Shown here in pieces: positions 16,080 to 25,259 of a stretch of 64,000 bases of DNA. The translations under genes were made by a program, and so were the position numbers. Below the pieces are notes generated by a model. It was not told where the DNA came from. It made no database searches and worked only from the letters and a program-made list of their open reading frames with translations. This DNA is from Actinoplanes sp. L3-i22 (lineage in GTDB: Bacteria; Actinomycetota; Actinomycetes; Mycobacteriales; Micromonosporaceae): assembly GCF_019704555.1 (NCBI RefSeq), contig NZ_AP024745.1, positions 3,728,501 through 3,792,500 of the forward strand, written 5' to 3'. The stretch's first letter is position 1. Every line of letters starts with the position of its first letter.

Positions 16080-18737
16080 GTGCGGGTCATGACGGCTGCG
16101 GCCGGGGCCGGGAGCGATGACCGGTCCCTGCGCGAGCACCCCCGGACGATCGGCTGGTTCGGCACCACGGCGCTGGCCATGGGCGGGTCGAACCAGAGCC
16201 TGTTCCTGATCCCCGCGCTGGTCGTCTCGCAGGGCAGCGCGGCCGTGCCGCTGCTCGTGGTCGGGCTGCTGCTGTCCTGGGCGGCCGCGCCGGGCTGGCT
16301 GGAACTGGTCCTGATGTGGCCGAACCGGGTCGGCGGGATCGCCGCGACCTGCGCCGAGGCGTTCCGGCCGTACAGCGCGGTGCTGGCCAACCTGACCGGC
16401 GTCTGTTACTGGTGGGGCTGGGTCCCGACCTGCGGTCTCACCGCGATCCTGTCCGGTTCCGCGATCCACCAGTGGGTGCTGCCGCAGGTGCCGGTGACGG
16501 TGCTGGCGGTGACGATCGTGGTGCTGTTCACCGCGGTCAACCTGGCCGGCGTCCGCTGGGTGACCCGGCTGGCCAGCCCGATCGCGATCGGCTCGGCGCT
16601 GCTGGCCTTCCTCTCGGTGATCGGGCCGGTGGTCACCGGCCGGACGGACTGGCACCAGGCGGCCTCGTTCCACCTGGTCTCGCCGTTCGCCGGGGTCTTC
16701 GGCGAGATCACCAGCGCGATGGCCGGGCTCTACCTGATCGGCTTCGCCGCGCCGGCCTTCGAGGCGGCCACCTGCCACGTCGGCGAGACCAAGGATCCGG
16801 TCCGCAACGTCAAGCGCGCGATGATCGCCAGCGGCGGGATGGCCGGGGTCTACTTCCTGCTGGTCCCGGTCGTCTGGCTCGGGGTGATCGGCACCGACGG
16901 GCTCAGCGGCGAACTGGCGGTCAGCCTCGGCCCGGTGTACGGCACGGTGCTCGGCGCGGCGGCCAAGTCGGCCGCGATCATGTTCATGATCTTCAACATG
17001 TTCCACGGGACGCTGCAGCCGCTGGCCGGCGCCGCCCGGACGCTGTCGCAGCTGTCCGAGGACGGGCTGCTGCCCCGGGTGCTGTCCGCGCGCTCGCGCA
17101 CCGACACCCCGTGGGTGGCCACCACCCTGACCGCGGTGCTGGCGATCGCGTTCCTGCTGGCCGGCGACCCGGTCTGGATGATCGCCGCGGCGAACTTCAC
17201 CTACCTGATCGGGATCGGCCTGCCGAGCGTCGCGGTCTGGCTGCTGCGCCGGCAGGCCCCGGACCAGCACCGGCCGTGGCGCGCGCCGCGGGGCACGGTG
17301 ATGCTGGGCGTGTGCGCGGCCGCCGTCTGGGGATTGTCGACGGTGCTCGGCTTCGAGCAGTACGGCCTGCCCACCGTGCTGTTCGGCCTGGCGCTGGCCT
17401 ACTCCGGCGCGGTGTTCTACACCTGGCGGGTGGTGCGCGACCGCCGCGCGGCCGGCCTGCCGGTCTACTTCCGCTCGATGCACATGAAGCTGACCGGCGC
17501 GATGCTCGCGGTGATGGTGCTCGACGGCGCCGGCTACCTGCTCGCCGTGCAGACCGTGGACCGCGGCCAGCTGATGCTGACCACGGTGCTGCAGGACATC
17601 TTCGTCGCGGTCGCGATCCTGACCGTCACCGTCGGGCTGGTGCTGCCCGGCACCATCGCGCAGGCCGCCGGGCAGCTCGCGGCCAGCGCCGACCGGCTGG
17701 CCCAGGGCACCCTCGCCGACCTGACCAAGGCGATGGAGGCGCTGGCCGGCGGCCGGTTGGAGGACGCGCACGCCCAGGTCGACGAGACCCCGGTGGCGGT
17801 GCACACCCGCGACGAGATCGGCACCATGGCCGAGAGCTTCAACGTCATGCAGCGCCAGATCGCCAAGGCCGCGATTGCGCTCGACGTGGCCCGCGAGGAG
17901 CTGCGCGACCACCGCGACCACCTGGAGGACCTGGTCGCCCGGCGCACCGTGGCGCTGGAGGCGGCCAACCGGGAGATCGAGCAGCGCGCGGCCGAGCTGG
18001 CCGAGCAGGGCCAGCAGCTCGAACGGACCCTGCACGACCTGGAGAGCGTGGAACGGGAGCGCCGGCAGCTGCTGGCCCAGACCATCCGCGGCCGGGAGGA
18101 CGAGCGCACCTGGCTGGCCGCGGAGCTGCACGACGGCCCGATCCAGCGGCTCACCGCGGTGCGCTACGGCTTCGAGGAGGCCTCGCTCGCGCTGGAGTAC
18201 GACGACGTCGCGGACAGCAAGGCGCTGCTGCTGGAGTCGCAGCAGCGGCTCGAACAGGAGATCCGGGACCTGCGGAGCCTGATGACCGAGCTGCGCCCGC
18301 CGGCCCTCAACGAGCAGGGGCTCGAACCGGCCCTGCGGGACCTGGCCTCCTCGTTCACCCGGCGCACCGGCCTGGAGTGCCCGGTGTCGGTGGCCACCAC
18401 GCGGCGGATGACGCCGGAGGCCGAGACGGTGCTCTACCGCGTGGTGCAGGAGGCGCTGACCAATGTGGCCAACCACGCGCACGCCGGTCGTGCTCGTGTG
18501 GAGCTGGTCGACGCGTACGGCGGCGAAGGGGTTGATCTGACCATCGACGACGACGGGGTCGGTTTCGCGCTGGAGGACATGCCGTCGTTCGTCGCCGGCG
18601 GGCACTTCGGGCTGGCCGGGATGCGGGAGCGGGCCGAGTTGACCGCCGGGCGGTACACGATCACGTCGACGCCCGGGCACGGCACCCGGGTGCAGATCTG
18701 GATGCCGGCGTCCGAACGTGAGGTGGCGGCGTCATGA
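16080..18737 (+). CDS. APC-superfamily permease fused to a LiaS/NarL-type histidine kinase
   Basis: An 885-residue fusion. Residues 1 to about 460 are an amino acid/polyamine/organocation transporter with about 12 membrane segments, including the conserved transport-core stretch GEITSAMAGLYLIGFAAPAFEA. About 460-540 adds two more membrane segments. A HAMP-like linker (about 540-605) is followed by a coiled coil (about 605-660) and a HisKA_3 kinase: H684 in AAELHDGPIQRL is the phosphoacceptor. The ATPase has EALTNVANHAHAGRA, DDDGVGF and GHFGLAGMRERAEL boxes. The transporter probably acts as the sensor for its substrate. GTG 16080 is preceded by GGGAGGAG six bases away. The stop overlaps the ATG of the next gene (ATGA), so the two are translationally coupled partners. 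Confidence 0.92.
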   Translation: MRVMTAAAGAGSDDRSLREHPRTIGWFGTTALAMGGSNQSLFLIPALVVSQGSAAVPLLVVGLLLSWAAAPGWLELVLMWPNRVGGIAATCAEAFRPYSAVLANLTGVCYWWGWVPTCGLTAILSGSAIHQWVLPQVPVTVLAVTIVVLFTAVNLAGVRWVTRLASPIAIGSALLAFLSVIGPVVTGRTDWHQAASFHLVSPFAGVFGEITSAMAGLYLIGFAAPAFEAATCHVGETKDPVRNVKRAMIASGGMAGVYFLLVPVVWLGVIGTDGLSGELAVSLGPVYGTVLGAAAKSAAIMFMIFNMFHGTLQPLAGAARTLSQLSEDGLLPRVLSARSRTDTPWVATTLTAVLAIAFLLAGDPVWMIAAANFTYLIGIGLPSVAVWLLRRQAPDQHRPWRAPRGTVMLGVCAAAVWGLSTVLGFEQYGLPTVLFGLALAYSGAVFYTWRVVRDRRAAGLPVYFRSMHMKLTGAMLAVMVLDGAGYLLAVQTVDRGQLMLTTVLQDIFVAVAILTVTVGLVLPGTIAQAAGQLAASADRLAQGTLADLTKAMEALAGGRLEDAHAQVDETPVAVHTRDEIGTMAESFNVMQRQIAKAAIALDVAREELRDHRDHLEDLVARRTVALEAANREIEQRAAELAEQGQQLERTLHDLESVERERRQLLAQTIRGREDERTWLAAELHDGPIQRLTAVRYGFEEASLALEYDDVADSKALLLESQQRLEQEIRDLRSLMTELRPPALNEQGLEPALRDLASSFTRRTGLECPVSVATTRRMTPEAETVLYRVVQEALTNVANHAHAGRARVELVDAYGGEGVDLTIDDDGVGFALEDMPSFVAGGHFGLAGMRERAELTAGRYTITSTPGHGTRVQIWMPASEREVAAS

Positions 18738-20908
18738 TCGACCGGCAGCGGCCGGACCGCGGCTCCGGCGAGGCGGGCGCGTCCACCATCCCGATCGTCC
18801 GGACCCTGGTCGTCGACGACGTGGACGAGGTGCGCGACGGGCTGATCCGGCTGATGGCCCGGGTGCCGGGCATCGAGGTGGTCGGCGCGGCCCGGGACGG
18901 CGCCGAGGCGGTGGCGCTGGCGACCGAGCTGCGGCCGGCCGTGGTCCTGATGGACATGCGGATGCCCGGGATGGACGGGCTGACCGCGACCAAGAAGATC
19001 ACCGCGCTGCCGGACGCGCCCGCGGTCATCGTGCTCTCCGCCTACGGCGACGAGTCGCTGGTGATCGAGGCGCTGCTCTCCGGGGCGTGCGGTTACCTGG
19101 TCAAGGGCACCAGCGGGGTGGCCCTGGCCGAGGCGGTGCAGGCGGCCGCGCGCGGCGAGGCCCGGCTGGCCGGTTCGGTGACCCGGCCGCTGGTCCAGCG
19201 GCTGGTGGAGTCGCTGACCGCCGAGCGCGGCCTGCGGACCGCGGCGGAGCAGGCCCAGCGCAGCGCCACCGAACGGGAGTCGGAGAACCGGGCGATGGCC
19301 ACCCGGCTGGCCGGGCTCCTCGACTCCGCGCCGGTCGGCATCATCGAGACCGACCCGACCGGCCGGGTGCTGCGGTGGAACCGGGCCGCCGAGGGCATCT
19401 ACGGCTGGACCGAGGCCGAGGTGCTGGGCCGGGTGGACCCCAGTCTCACCGACCCGGGCAGTTCCTCCGCCCAGCACCTGCGCAGCGACGGCTCGATCGT
19501 CGAGGTGGAGGTCGCGCAGGCGCCGCTGGTCGACGAGGACGAGCGGCTCACCGGCGGGATCCGGATCGTCACCGACGTGACCGAGCGCCGGCTGCTCGAG
19601 GACCGGCTGCACCACCAGGCCTTCCACGACCTGCTGACCGGCCTGCCGAACCGGGCGCTGTTCCTGGACCGGGCCGAGACCGCGCTGGCCCGGGCCCGCG
19701 TCAGCGGGCAGCCGGTGCTGGTCTTCCTGCTGGACCTGGACGGGTTCAAGACCGTCAACGACAGCCTGGGCCACCTGGCCGGCGACGAGCTGCTGACCAT
19801 CGCCGCGTCCCGGCTCGCCCAGTGCATCGGGGCCGACGACACCGTGGCCCGGCTGGGCGGCGACGAGTTCGCCGTGCTGGTCGAGCGGTTCGACGATCCG
19901 GGCGTCGCCGAGGCGCTGGCCGAGCGGATGCTGGCCGCCCTGCTGGAGCCGACCTGGCTCGAGGGCCGCCCGCTGACCGTCGACACCAGCATCGGCGTGG
20001 TCGAGTCGTCCGGCGCCGAGGACGAGAACGCGCTGAGCCTGCTGCGCGACGCCGACCTGGCGATGTACGCGGCCAAGACCGGCGGCAAGGCGCGCTTCGC
20101 GCGGTTCGAGCCGCAGATGCGCATCGCCGTCATGGAGCGCGCGATCGTCGAGTCGGATCTGCGGGCCGCGCTCAAGCTCGACCAGCTGCGGCTGGTCTAC
20201 CAGCCGATCGTGGACATCCGGACCCGCCGGATGCAGGGCGCGGAGGCGCTGCTGCGCTGGTACCACCCGGAACGCGGGGTGATCCCGCCGGTCAGCTTCA
20301 TCCCGCTCGCCGAGGACCTCGGGCTGATGACCGAGCTCGGCGCGTGGGTCATGCGCAGCGCCTGCCGGCAGCTCGGGGCCTGGCGCCGGCAGCTGCCGGA
20401 CGGCCGCAACCTGTACGTGAGCGTCAACCTGTCGCCGACCCAGTTCGCCGACCCCGGCCTGCTCGACCACGTCCAGGACTGCCTGCGGGAGTCCGACCTG
20501 GCGCCGGAGAACCTGGTCCTGGAGATCACCGAGCAGGTGCTGGTCGACCAGTACGGGCGGGCCCGCGCGGTGCTCGCCGAGCTGAACCGGCTCGGCGTCC
20601 GGGTCGCGATCGACGACTTCGGCAGCGGCTACAGCTCGCTGGCCTACCTGCTGGAGCTCGACGTCGACATCCTCAAGATCGACAAGTCGTTCATCGACGC
20701 GCTGGCGCTGCGCCCGAAGGCCGCGGTCCTGGTCGGCAGCATCCTGCACATGGCGTCCGCGCTCGGACTCCGGCCGATCGCCGAGGGGATCGAGGACGAG
20801 GAGCAGCTGGCCTACCTGCTCGCCGCGAACTGCCCGTCCGGCCAGGGCTACCTGTTCTCCACCCCGGTCGACCCGGACCAGATCGCCGCGATCGCCATCG
20901 CCCCCTGA
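18734..20908 (+). CDS. Response regulator with PAS, GGDEF and EAL domains (c-di-GMP turnover)
   Basis: This 724-residue protein is the output of the preceding transporter-kinase. The REC domain (about 22-140) has D74 in LMDMRMPGMDG and Lys in YLVKGTSG. A coiled linker leads to a PAS domain (about 185-295, GIIETDPTGRVLRWN). The GGDEF domain (about 300-460) has an intact GGDEF at 375-379, so diguanylate cyclase activity is possible. The EAL domain (about 475-715) keeps E504-A505-L506, the DDFGSGYSSL loop and LKIDKSFI, so phosphodiesterase activity is also possible. Which activity dominates cannot be decided from sequence. The start overlaps the kinase stop by 4 bp. Confidence 0.93.
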   Translation: MIDRQRPDRGSGEAGASTIPIVRTLVVDDVDEVRDGLIRLMARVPGIEVVGAARDGAEAVALATELRPAVVLMDMRMPGMDGLTATKKITALPDAPAVIVLSAYGDESLVIEALLSGACGYLVKGTSGVALAEAVQAAARGEARLAGSVTRPLVQRLVESLTAERGLRTAAEQAQRSATERESENRAMATRLAGLLDSAPVGIIETDPTGRVLRWNRAAEGIYGWTEAEVLGRVDPSLTDPGSSSAQHLRSDGSIVEVEVAQAPLVDEDERLTGGIRIVTDVTERRLLEDRLHHQAFHDLLTGLPNRALFLDRAETALARARVSGQPVLVFLLDLDGFKTVNDSLGHLAGDELLTIAASRLAQCIGADDTVARLGGDEFAVLVERFDDPGVAEALAERMLAALLEPTWLEGRPLTVDTSIGVVESSGAEDENALSLLRDADLAMYAAKTGGKARFARFEPQMRIAVMERAIVESDLRAALKLDQLRLVYQPIVDIRTRRMQGAEALLRWYHPERGVIPPVSFIPLAEDLGLMTELGAWVMRSACRQLGAWRRQLPDGRNLYVSVNLSPTQFADPGLLDHVQDCLRESDLAPENLVLEITEQVLVDQYGRARAVLAELNRLGVRVAIDDFGSGYSSLAYLLELDVDILKIDKSFIDALALRPKAAVLVGSILHMASALGLRPIAEGIEDEEQLAYLLAANCPSGQGYLFSTPVDPDQIAAIAIAP

Positions 20909-20976
20909 TCCGGGCCGGTCGCACCCGACCGGCACCCGTTCCGGTACCGGGCCGGCGGCCGGCATCGGATTCCCTT

Positions 20977-22476
20977 GTGCCCGTGACAGACGCCCCGCGG
21001 AACGACCCGCCGACTCGGCAGCCCGCCAAGCACGCGTGGTGGCTGTACCTGACCGCATTCGTTCTCGGGCTGATCCCGTACGTCTTCCTGCCGCCCGGTC
21101 CGCTCTTCGGCGTCTGGTTCGAGGTGTTCGCCTGGTCCGGGGTGGCCGCGATGGCCTACCGCCTGCTGCGTTACCGGCGCGCCGGAACGGGCCCGCTCTG
21201 GCTGATCACGTTCTGGGCCGCCTGCGGGGCCGCCGGCGTGCTCGTCCTCTCGATGCTGGAGCGGCCGCCGTCACCGGGCCCGCAGGACGCGGTCTTCCTG
21301 CTGGGCAGCACCGCGCAGATCGTCGGCATGATCTGGCTGGTCCGCCGCCGGGTGCCGGCCCGCAACCGGGAGCGGCTGCTCGACTCGGCCGTGATCAGCT
21401 GCGGGTACGCCCTGGTGGTGGCGATCTTCCTGATCAAGCCGGCGGTCGTGCAGGCCGGCTCGGTGCCCGCCGCGATCACCCTGGCCGCCTACCCGATGGC
21501 CGACCTGTTCATCTTCGCCCTGCTGGTCAGCCTGCTGCTCAGCGGCGGCCTCGGCGGCCGGGCGATGCGGCTGCTCGTGCTCGCCCAGCTGGCCCTGCTG
21601 GTCTACGACCTGGCCTACGCGTTCGTCCCGGAGCTGCTGTTCCAGAGCTCGCTGTTCGCCGGCGTGGCCAACGCGGTCTCGCTGCTCGTCTACGGGCTGC
21701 TCGGCGCCGCCGCGCTGCACCCGGGCTTCGTCGAGCTGACCACCGCCTCGACCCGCAGCCGCCCGGACCTGCCCTGGCTGCGCACCCCGCTGCTGTGGAC
21801 CGCCACGATGGCCGGGCCGGTGCTGCTGGCCTGGGAGGCGTGGCGCTACGACTCGCGGGTGCCGGACGCCGTCGTGATCGCGGTCGGCTGCACCCTGATC
21901 TTCGGCCTGGTCGTGGGCCGGCTGCAGATCCTCGTCGCCCGGGTCAACTCGCAGACCGCGGAGCTGGCCGAGCAGGCCCGGACCCTGGAGGTGCTGGCGT
22001 CCTCGGACGGGCTCACCGGTCTGGCCAACCGCCGCACCTGGGACGACCTGCTGGCCGCCGGGCTCGACCAGGCCGGCCGGCGGCACCTCACCACGACCGT
22101 GGCGATCCTCGACATCGACCACTTCAAGCAGTTCAACGACGTGCACGGCCACCAGGCCGGGGATCGCCTGCTCAAGACCGCGGCCGCGAACTGGACCGCG
22201 CAGATCCGCAATCAAGACCTTCTTGCCCGGTACGGCGGTGAGGAGTTCATCCTCCTGCTGCCGGACTGCGACGCGGCCACCGCGACCGAGATCCTGCACC
22301 GGCTGCGCGCCGTCACCCCGGACGCCCAGACGTTCTCCGCCGGCGTCGCCACCTGGGACCACCACGAGTCCGCCGACGACCTGGTCGCCCGGGCCGACGC
22401 CGCCCTCTACGCGGCCAAACACGCCGGGCGGGACCGCTCGGTCGTCGCCGAGCCCGGCCACGCCGTACCGGTCTGA
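20977..22476 (+). CDS. Membrane-anchored GGDEF diguanylate cyclase
   Basis: A protein of 499 residues with about eight to ten hydrophobic segments in residues 18-310 and a C-terminal GGDEF domain (about 335-495). The active-site motif is GGEEF (YGGEEFILLLP), an accepted catalytic variant, preceded by the typical DGLTGLANRRTWD and DIDHFKQFND. It would make c-di-GMP in response to a membrane signal. It lies 68 bp after the GGDEF-EAL response regulator on the same strand, so co-transcription is likely. The start is uncertain: GTG 20977 and GTG 20983 are both in frame with no clear ribosome site. A short hairpin follows the stop. Confidence 0.85.
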   Translation: MPVTDAPRNDPPTRQPAKHAWWLYLTAFVLGLIPYVFLPPGPLFGVWFEVFAWSGVAAMAYRLLRYRRAGTGPLWLITFWAACGAAGVLVLSMLERPPSPGPQDAVFLLGSTAQIVGMIWLVRRRVPARNRERLLDSAVISCGYALVVAIFLIKPAVVQAGSVPAAITLAAYPMADLFIFALLVSLLLSGGLGGRAMRLLVLAQLALLVYDLAYAFVPELLFQSSLFAGVANAVSLLVYGLLGAAALHPGFVELTTASTRSRPDLPWLRTPLLWTATMAGPVLLAWEAWRYDSRVPDAVVIAVGCTLIFGLVVGRLQILVARVNSQTAELAEQARTLEVLASSDGLTGLANRRTWDDLLAAGLDQAGRRHLTTTVAILDIDHFKQFNDVHGHQAGDRLLKTAAANWTAQIRNQDLLARYGGEEFILLLPDCDAATATEILHRLRAVTPDAQTFSAGVATWDHHESADDLVARADAALYAAKHAGRDRSVVAEPGHAVPV

Positions 22477-22478
22477 GC

Positions 22479-22504
22479 GTCGCGGCGTCTTCACATGCCG
22501 CGAC
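22479..22504 (+). terminator. Short hairpin after the GGDEF gene
   Basis: GTCGCGGC (22479-22486) pairs with GCCGCGAC (22497-22504) around a 10-base loop, 2 bp after the stop codon. No T-run follows. Confidence 0.45.
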
Positions 22505-22596
22505 GAGCGGCCATGGAGTCGATCGGCCCGGAGTGGAAGCATCCGAATCGAAAGAGTCGAATGCGATGGCGCCCGGATCGAGAGGACAACAGCGAC

Positions 22597-23799
22597 ATGA
22601 CCACGATCGAGCAGCACGCCGGTGACTCCGCCTGGCCGTTCACGGTGCAGATCCCCAAGGACGCGCTCGACGATCTGGGCCGCCGCCTGGCGGGCACGCG
22701 CTGGCCGGGCAAGGAGGTCGTCGGGGACCGGACGCAGGGCGTGCAACTGGCCACCATGCGGGCGCTGCACCAGTACTGGACGACCGAGTACGACGGCCGC
22801 CGGATCGAGACCCGGCTGAACGCGTTGCCGCAGTTCACCATGGCGATCGACGGCGTCGACATCCACTTCGTGCACGTCCGGTCGCGGCATCCGGAGGCGC
22901 TGCCGCTGATCATGACGCACGGCTGGCCGGGCTCGGTGATCGAGCTGCTCGACGCGGTCGGCCCGCTCACCGACCCGACCGCCCACGGTGGCGGCGCCGC
23001 GGACGCCTTCCACCTGGTGCTGCCGTCCCTGCCCGGGTACGGCTTCTCCGGTGAGCCGGCCGAGACCGGATGGGATCTCGCCCGCACCGCGCGCGCCTGG
23101 GCCGAGCTCATGCGCCGGCTCGGCTACCAGCACTACGTGGCCCAGGGCGGGGACGTCGGCGCCGGCGTGACCGACACGATGGGCCGGCTGGGCCCGGACG
23201 GGCTGGCCGGCATCCACACCAACCTGCTCGTGCCGGCGCTCAACGACCCGGCGTCGCTGCCCAGCGGCACGGACGCCGAGCGGGCCGCGCTGGCCGCCAT
23301 CAAGACGTTCCAGAGCAGCGGGAACGGGTACTTCGTGGAGATGGCGACCCGGCCGCAGACGATCGGGTACGCCCTGCTGGACTCGCCGGCCGCGCTCGCC
23401 GCCTGGATGATCGACCACGACACCGACGCCTACTACAAGATCGCCCGCGCGTTCGTCGACGGGCAGCCGTCCGGCAACCTCACCCGGGACCACATCCTCG
23501 ACAACATCACCGCCTACTGGCTGACCGGCACCGGCGCCTCGGCGGCGAGGTCCTACTGGGAGGCGTACGGGCCGGACGCGCCCGCCGCCGGTGGCCGGCC
23601 GCTCCCGCCGCCGCGGATCCCGGTCGGTTTCAGCGCGTTCCCCGGCGAGATCTGGCGGACGCCGCGCAGCTGGGCCGAGCAGTCCTACCCGACGCTCACC
23701 TACTTCGGTGAGGCCGAGCGCGGTGGCCACTTCGCCGCCTGGGAGGAGCCGGAGCTGTTCGCGGCCGAGCTACGGGCCGCGTTCCGCTCGTTGCGCTGA
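22597..23799 (+). CDS. Epoxide hydrolase (EHN-domain alpha/beta hydrolase)
   Basis: A 400-residue microsomal-type epoxide hydrolase. The N-terminal lid segment typical of the family is seen (FTVQIPKDALDDLGRRLAGTRWP, and WTTEYDGRRIETRLNALPQF). It is followed by the hydrolase core with the oxyanion motif HGWPGS and the nucleophile region QGGDVGAG, where Asp replaces Ser as expected. Two tyrosines (YYK; YFG) are candidates for the epoxide-polarising pair, and His in GGHFAAWEEPE closes the triad. Most homologues have GGDWG, so the Val after Asp is unusual. ATG 22597 follows AGAGGA at 11 bases. The physiological substrate is unknown. Confidence 0.88.
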   Translation: MTTIEQHAGDSAWPFTVQIPKDALDDLGRRLAGTRWPGKEVVGDRTQGVQLATMRALHQYWTTEYDGRRIETRLNALPQFTMAIDGVDIHFVHVRSRHPEALPLIMTHGWPGSVIELLDAVGPLTDPTAHGGGAADAFHLVLPSLPGYGFSGEPAETGWDLARTARAWAELMRRLGYQHYVAQGGDVGAGVTDTMGRLGPDGLAGIHTNLLVPALNDPASLPSGTDAERAALAAIKTFQSSGNGYFVEMATRPQTIGYALLDSPAALAAWMIDHDTDAYYKIARAFVDGQPSGNLTRDHILDNITAYWLTGTGASAARSYWEAYGPDAPAAGGRPLPPPRIPVGFSAFPGEIWRTPRSWAEQSYPTLTYFGEAERGGHFAAWEEPELFAAELRAAFRSLR

Positions 23800-23848
23800 C
23801 CGGTGACCCGGCCCTGACCAGCGGGAACGCCGGTAGGCTGGGCAACCG

Positions 23849-25249
23849 ATGAGTACTCTGCTGCTGCGCGACGCCACCGTCGTCGACACCCGGGCCGGCG
23901 GTCTGCGGCCGGGCACCGACGTCCTGATCGAAAACGGCCGGATCGCCGCGGTCGGTCCCGGTCTGCCGGCGCCGCCCGGCGCCGAGGTGGTCCAGGCCTC
24001 CGCACGGTACGTCGTGCCCGGCTACAACGACATGCACGCGCACCCGCTCGGCCAGCGGGCCGGCGTCGACGCCACGCTGGAGCTGATGCTCGCGCACGGC
24101 ATCACCGGCTTCCGCCAGATGCACGGCGACCTCGGCCTGCTCCGGGCCCGCGCGGCCGGGACGCTGCGTCTCCCGGCCGCGTCCCCGGCCCTGCTGGCGC
24201 TGCCCGGACCGCTGCTGACCATGCTGAACACCGCGACTCCGGAGGCCGCCGCGACGGCGGTCCGCGAGCAGGTCACGGCCGGCGCCGACTTCGTGAAGTC
24301 GGCGGCGATGACCCCGGACGGGTTCTTCGACGCGCAGGCCGAGGCGCTGCGGCTGGGCGTGCCGATCGTCGGTCACCTGCCGGCCGGCCTCGACGTGGTG
24401 CGCGCCTCGAAGCTCGGCGTCCGGTCGGTCGAGCACTTCGGGGCGGGCCTGGGCGTGCTCGGCTGCTGCTCGGGCCACGACGAGATCCCGGCGACCGGCG
24501 AGCAGCGGCTCCGGCTGCCGTCGGTCCGGCTGCCGTTCATGGACCGGATCCTGGCGGCGGTGCTGCGCCGGATCGTGCTCAACCCGGTCCAGCTGAACAA
24601 GCCGGCCGATCTCGCGCTGCTCGACGAGGCGATCCACGAGTACGACGAAGGCCACGCGCACCGGCTGGGCGAGCGGTTCGCCGCGGACGGCACCTGGCAC
24701 GTGCCGACGCTGATCCGGCAGAAGACCAGCAAACTCTGCGACGACCCGGGTTTCCCGGCCGATCCGGACCTGCGCTACATGACCCCGGCGACCCGCCGGA
24801 CGTGGGACGGCGCGGTCAAGCGGTTCGCCCGGTTCACGCCGGCCCAGCGGGCGACCCTGGCCGCCTCGCACCGGCTCGAGTATCACCTGGCCAGGACATT
24901 CGACCAGGCCGGCGTACGGATGCTGGCCGGCACCGACTCGTCCGGCGCGGTCTGGATCGTCCCCGGCGCCGGCCTGCACGACGAGATCGACCTGCTCGCC
25001 GAGGCCGGCATCGCCCCGCTGCGCCTGCTGCAGATGCTCACCCTGAACGCCGCCGAGTTCCTGGACGCCACCGCGACGATGGGCACCGTCGAGCCGGGCC
25101 GCGACGCCGACCTGGTGCTGCTCGGCGCGAACCCGCTCGACGACACCGCCAACCTGCACCGGGTGACCGGGGTGATCCGCTCCGGGACGCTCTACCCGGA
25201 GCAGCGGCTGACCGCGATGAAGGACCGGCTCGTCCGTACCGTCGGCTGA
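23849..25249 (+). CDS. Amidohydrolase-superfamily metal-dependent hydrolase
   Basis: A 466-residue protein of the imidazolonepropionase/prolidase-like branch. Metal ligands are visible in order: HxH in YNDMHAHPLG, a candidate carbamylated Lys in DFVKSAAM, His in VGHLPAG, His in VEHFGAG and Asp in LAGTDSSG. The small beta-sandwich that flanks the barrel is formed by the N-terminus (LLLRDATVVDTRAGG) and the C-terminus (GTVEPGRDADLVLLGANPLDD). There is no signal peptide. It is convergent with the NicO gene, with only 10 bp between stop codons. The substrate is unknown. Confidence 0.88.
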   Translation: MSTLLLRDATVVDTRAGGLRPGTDVLIENGRIAAVGPGLPAPPGAEVVQASARYVVPGYNDMHAHPLGQRAGVDATLELMLAHGITGFRQMHGDLGLLRARAAGTLRLPAASPALLALPGPLLTMLNTATPEAAATAVREQVTAGADFVKSAAMTPDGFFDAQAEALRLGVPIVGHLPAGLDVVRASKLGVRSVEHFGAGLGVLGCCSGHDEIPATGEQRLRLPSVRLPFMDRILAAVLRRIVLNPVQLNKPADLALLDEAIHEYDEGHAHRLGERFAADGTWHVPTLIRQKTSKLCDDPGFPADPDLRYMTPATRRTWDGAVKRFARFTPAQRATLAASHRLEYHLARTFDQAGVRMLAGTDSSGAVWIVPGAGLHDEIDLLAEAGIAPLRLLQMLTLNAAEFLDATATMGTVEPGRDADLVLLGANPLDDTANLHRVTGVIRSGTLYPEQRLTAMKDRLVRTVG

Positions 25250-25259
25250 TTTTGATCTT

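Noticed and set aside
16020..18680. 886-residue minus-strand frame opposite the transporter-kinase
   Set aside because: His/Gln/Arg-rich shadow translation; the plus strand has all family motifs.
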